A DNA stretch of 64,000 nucleotides from Ichthyophis bannanicus (Eukaryota > Chordata > Amphibia > Gymnophiona > Ichthyophiidae): assembly GCA_033557465.1 (NCBI GenBank), contig CM066040.1:329424297-329488296 (forward strand), in the 5' to 3' direction. Made by a program: the position numbers and the translations under genes. The notes beneath the pieces were generated by a model. The model did no database searches, had not been told where the DNA came from, and was given only the letters and a program-made list of their open reading frames with translations. Numbering within the stretch: the first letter of the stretch is position 1; every line of letters begins with the position of its first letter. Of the stretch, positions 61,685 through 64,000 are shown in pieces.

Positions 61685-64000
61685 ATGGCACCTATTAGGA
61701 TTTTATCCCTTAATGTAAAGGGTGTAAATAACCCCATAAAACGGAAGAAAATTGTTCTTTATGGTAAGCAGGAGCAGGGAGATATCTTGATGTTGCAGGA
61801 GACTCATCTTAGTGCGCGTGAGTCCTTGAAACTAAACATCAAGCCTTTCTCACTGGTCGCTTACTCTGCAGCAAGGGGTAAACATAATGGGGTGGCTATT
61901 TTGATTCGGAAGTCCCTTAGTTTTACGGTGCTCCAAACAAGAGCGGACCAGGAAGGGAGATGGGCCAAAGCTCATGTCCAATTGGGGTCCCTTGAGGTAA
62001 TCCTAGTAACTGTCTATGCTCCCAACAAAGACTGCCCTGAGTTTTTCCGTGTGCTGGCCGAGGAGATGTGTGTGGATCCGGGGATTCCGAAGGTTCTGGG
62101 TGGGGACTTAAATTTGGTTTTGGATGCCCTGGTTGATAGGAAGCCTCCTAGGTCCGTTGGGCCCTCCCGGGTGCAGAGGGTCCTTGCCTCGATGATTGAA
62201 GAGATTGGGCTAGTAGATGTTTGGCGTATATGTCATCCGGAGGAGTCCGGGTTTACGTTTTATTCGCCGCCTCATAAATCTCTGTCGCGGATTGACTACT
62301 TTCTGATCTCCAAATCTTTGACCCCTAATATGCTGGCGGCAGAGATCTTTGCGGCTCATATTTCAGATCACGCTGCTGTCTCAGTGGTGATACAGGACAG
62401 TGGCTTAGACTCCCCATCTGTTAGGTGGACTTTTGATCGAACTCTGTTACACAGTGAAGAGTTTTGTCTAGGAGTGAAGGCGGCTATCGCGGAATATTTT
62501 TCCTTTAACCCCCCCCATTTGACCTCGGGGTGGGCTAGATGGGAAGGCTTTAAAGCCTCCCTGAGAGCAGTTGTTACAAGCTTTGGCATAGGACGGGCTA
62601 AACAGCATAAGGCGCAGCTGCGCGTGTTAGAGACTCAGATAAGGGCTGGTGAGCGTGTGCTGGCCAAACGGGCGGACCCGTGTATTCTTCTGCGACTTCA
62701 AAGGTTACGGTTTAGCTATAATCAAGCCCTAACTTCTGAGGCCTCTCAGAATATCAAGGCTCAGGAAGGGCTGTATTACCGAGAGGGAAATAGAGCTGGA
62801 GGGCTCCTGGCTAATACTCTGAAAGCACGTAGAGAGGCTAACCGAATTGCCGCCATACGGGATCAAGGTGGCCCAACGCTTTTGGTATCCGACTCAGCGA
62901 TAGCCGAATCTTTCAGAGACTTTTTTGTGCAGTTGTATGCTTCGGAGACGGCATGCTCCCAGGCAGCCTTTACGCGGCTGGTAGACGGACTTCAACGGCC
63001 CAGATTGGAGTTGGCGGAGGCTGCTCTGTTAGATGGGCCGATTTCTTTGGAGGAAATACAGCGGGCGATTGAGGCCCTGGCGACTGGGAAAGCAGCTGGA
63101 CCGGATGGTTTTCCTTCAGAATTCTTTAAGGTCTTTGCCAAGGACCTGGGGCCGTTTTTGCAACAGTATTTTCAAGCGTTATTGGTGGAGAGTTCTCAGG
63201 TAGGCTCCTTTGCTTCTGCGAATGTGGTCGTGCTAGAAAAGGCAGGGAGGGATCCACAACTAGTTGGTAATTATCGTCCAATTTCACTATTGAACGTGGA
63301 TTATAAGATATATGCGACAGTGCTAGCAGAGCGTTTGGCGAAGGTACTCCCGGTCCTGATACATTCAGATCAGTGTGGCTTTGTGGAAGGTCGGTCGACG
63401 GCTGATAATGCCAGACTTATTTGTCATGTTCTTGCAGGTGCGGAGAGCTCAGAGAGCCCGTTAGTGGGACTGTCTCTGGATGCCGAAAAGGCTTTTGATA
63501 GGCTGGAATGGGAGTTTTTGTTCTCTACGCTTAAGTGGTTTGGCCTTGGTGATGGCTTTCTTAGCTTAGTCAAGGTGCTGTACGCTCGGCCATTAGCACG
63601 TATTTGTGTTAATGGCACCCAGTCCCAGGAGCTTCTGTTGGGCCGTGGTACCAGGCAGGGGTGCCCGTTATCCCCAATGCTCTTTGATATAGCGCTGGAA
63701 CCTCTCGCTCTACTGTTGCGACAGCATCCCCGTATTCAAGGCTTTACTATGCTGGGCAAAGAGATTAAACTGTCAGCTTATGCTGATGATCTTCTCTTAT
63801 TTACCACTCCCGGATCAATCGGGGAAATCTTAGATCAGATTGGTCGGTACTCAGAGCTATCGGGGTACAAAATCAACTGGTCTAAGTCTGTGGCGTTCCC
63901 GCTTAATTCTCATGTGTTTAAAGGTGACTTGGCCCAATTTCCTTTTGTTTGGGGGTCAGCTCCGGTGAAATATCTTGGAGTCTACTACTGTTATCCCTTA
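61685..64000 (+). CDS. L1-type ORF2 (H): endonuclease-reverse transcriptase, 3' end outside window
   Basis: ATG at 61685 (MAPIRILSLNVKGVNN), then 772 codons without a stop to the last base. APE endonuclease (residues 1-230): LSLNVKGV, MLQETHLSARES, VTVYAPNKD, VLGGDLNLVLD, SRIDYFLISK and HISDHAAVSVV, so Asn, Glu, Asp, Arg/Asp and the Asp-His pair are all present. RT (about 450-772): GKAAGPDGFPSEFFKVFAK, NYRPISLLNVDYKIYATVLA, DQCGFVEGRSTADNARL, LSLDAEKAFDRLEWEFLF, GTRQGCPLSPMLFDIALEPL, catalytic LSAYADDLLLFTT and VKYLGVYY. The enzyme nicks target DNA and copies the RNA there. The C-terminal Cys/His region is expected beyond the edge. No defect is seen. Confidence 0.93.
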   Translation, partial: MAPIRILSLNVKGVNNPIKRKKIVLYGKQEQGDILMLQETHLSARESLKLNIKPFSLVAYSAARGKHNGVAILIRKSLSFTVLQTRADQEGRWAKAHVQLGSLEVILVTVYAPNKDCPEFFRVLAEEMCVDPGIPKVLGGDLNLVLDALVDRKPPRSVGPSRVQRVLASMIEEIGLVDVWRICHPEESGFTFYSPPHKSLSRIDYFLISKSLTPNMLAAEIFAAHISDHAAVSVVIQDSGLDSPSVRWTFDRTLLHSEEFCLGVKAAIAEYFSFNPPHLTSGWARWEGFKASLRAVVTSFGIGRAKQHKAQLRVLETQIRAGERVLAKRADPCILLRLQRLRFSYNQALTSEASQNIKAQEGLYYREGNRAGGLLANTLKARREANRIAAIRDQGGPTLLVSDSAIAESFRDFFVQLYASETACSQAAFTRLVDGLQRPRLELAEAALLDGPISLEEIQRAIEALATGKAAGPDGFPSEFFKVFAKDLGPFLQQYFQALLVESSQVGSFASANVVVLEKAGRDPQLVGNYRPISLLNVDYKIYATVLAERLAKVLPVLIHSDQCGFVEGRSTADNARLICHVLAGAESSESPLVGLSLDAEKAFDRLEWEFLFSTLKWFGLGDGFLSLVKVLYARPLARICVNGTQSQELLLGRGTRQGCPLSPMLFDIALEPLALLLRQHPRIQGFTMLGKEIKLSAYADDLLLFTTPGSIGEILDQIGRYSELSGYKINWSKSVAFPLNSHVFKGDLAQFPFVWGSAPVKYLGVYYCYPL

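Larger units (their letters stand above)
60173..64000 (+). mobile_element. L1/Tx1-like LINE H, apparently intact, runs off the window
   Basis: Short GC-rich 5'UTR (60173-60303), complete ORF1 (60304-61152), 532-base spacer, and ORF2 open from 61685 to the last base. No disabling mutation is visible. The 3' end and the second target-site copy lie beyond 64000. Confidence 0.9.

Overview
This window looks like intergenic DNA from a vertebrate, most likely an amphibian and possibly a caecilian. I infer this from the mix of elements: CR1-clade, L2-clade, RTE/BovB-like and L1/Tx1-like LINEs together with DIRS1-like tyrosine-recombinase retrotransposons and tRNA-derived SINEs. That mix does not fit mammals or birds. 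I find no host-gene exon, rRNA, functional tRNA or CRISPR. Almost every long reading frame belongs to a transposable element. Family letters below are local labels: A and B are CR1-clade LINEs, C and F are L2-like LINEs, D is DIRS1-like, E is RTE/BovB-like, G, H and K are L1/Tx1-like, J is a further CR1-like tail.

Region 1 (about 0.7-38.2 kb) is one old B-family LINE (B1) blown apart by nested insertions. In it sit an L1-like element (823-7316, 11-bp target duplication), a small hAT-type MITE whose two ends now lie at 9154 and 34121, an RTE element (34244-37567, 11-bp target duplication) and a tRNA-SINE. The MITE is split by an L2-like LINE (C1). C1 is split by a CR1 copy (A2) and by a DIRS element (D1, 12296-33900). 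D1 is split by a 14.3-kb block holding C2, A3 and a second B element (B2), and B2 is split by an almost complete DIRS element (D2, 23652-29362). D2 keeps gag, RT-RNase H and tyrosine recombinase genes plus inverted termini and an internal complementary region, the hallmarks of DIRS replication.

Region 2 (38.2-45.5 kb) is lower in recognisable genes. It has a possible DIRS terminal remnant, CR1 fragments A4 and A5, a long stretch with nothing recognised (42.3-43.2 kb), and a GC-rich element at 43.25-45.48 kb. That element encodes a broken gag-like protein and carries an unusual cluster of hairpins matching the histone-mRNA 3' stem-loop.

Region 3 (45.5-53.2 kb) is an L2-like LINE (F) interrupted by a nearly full CR1 (A6, 7-bp target duplication) and a short CR1 (A7, 6-bp target duplication).

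Region 4 (53.3-64 kb) starts with an antisense L1-like ORF1 fragment (K) into which DIRS D3 inserted. The junction was later duplicated in tandem (477 bp). D3 carries an ORF1-only, HAL1-like retroelement (56641-58284, 11-bp target duplication) and ends at CR1 copy A8. A8 is cut by an apparently intact young L1/Tx1-like element (H) with complete ORF1 and an ORF2 open for 772 codons to the window edge.

The proteins work within their own elements: LINE endonuclease and RT perform target-primed reverse transcription, DIRS uses RT-RNase H and a tyrosine recombinase on a circular intermediate, and the SINE probably borrows LINE machinery through its tail. Most copies are broken; H is the only one that looks potentially active.
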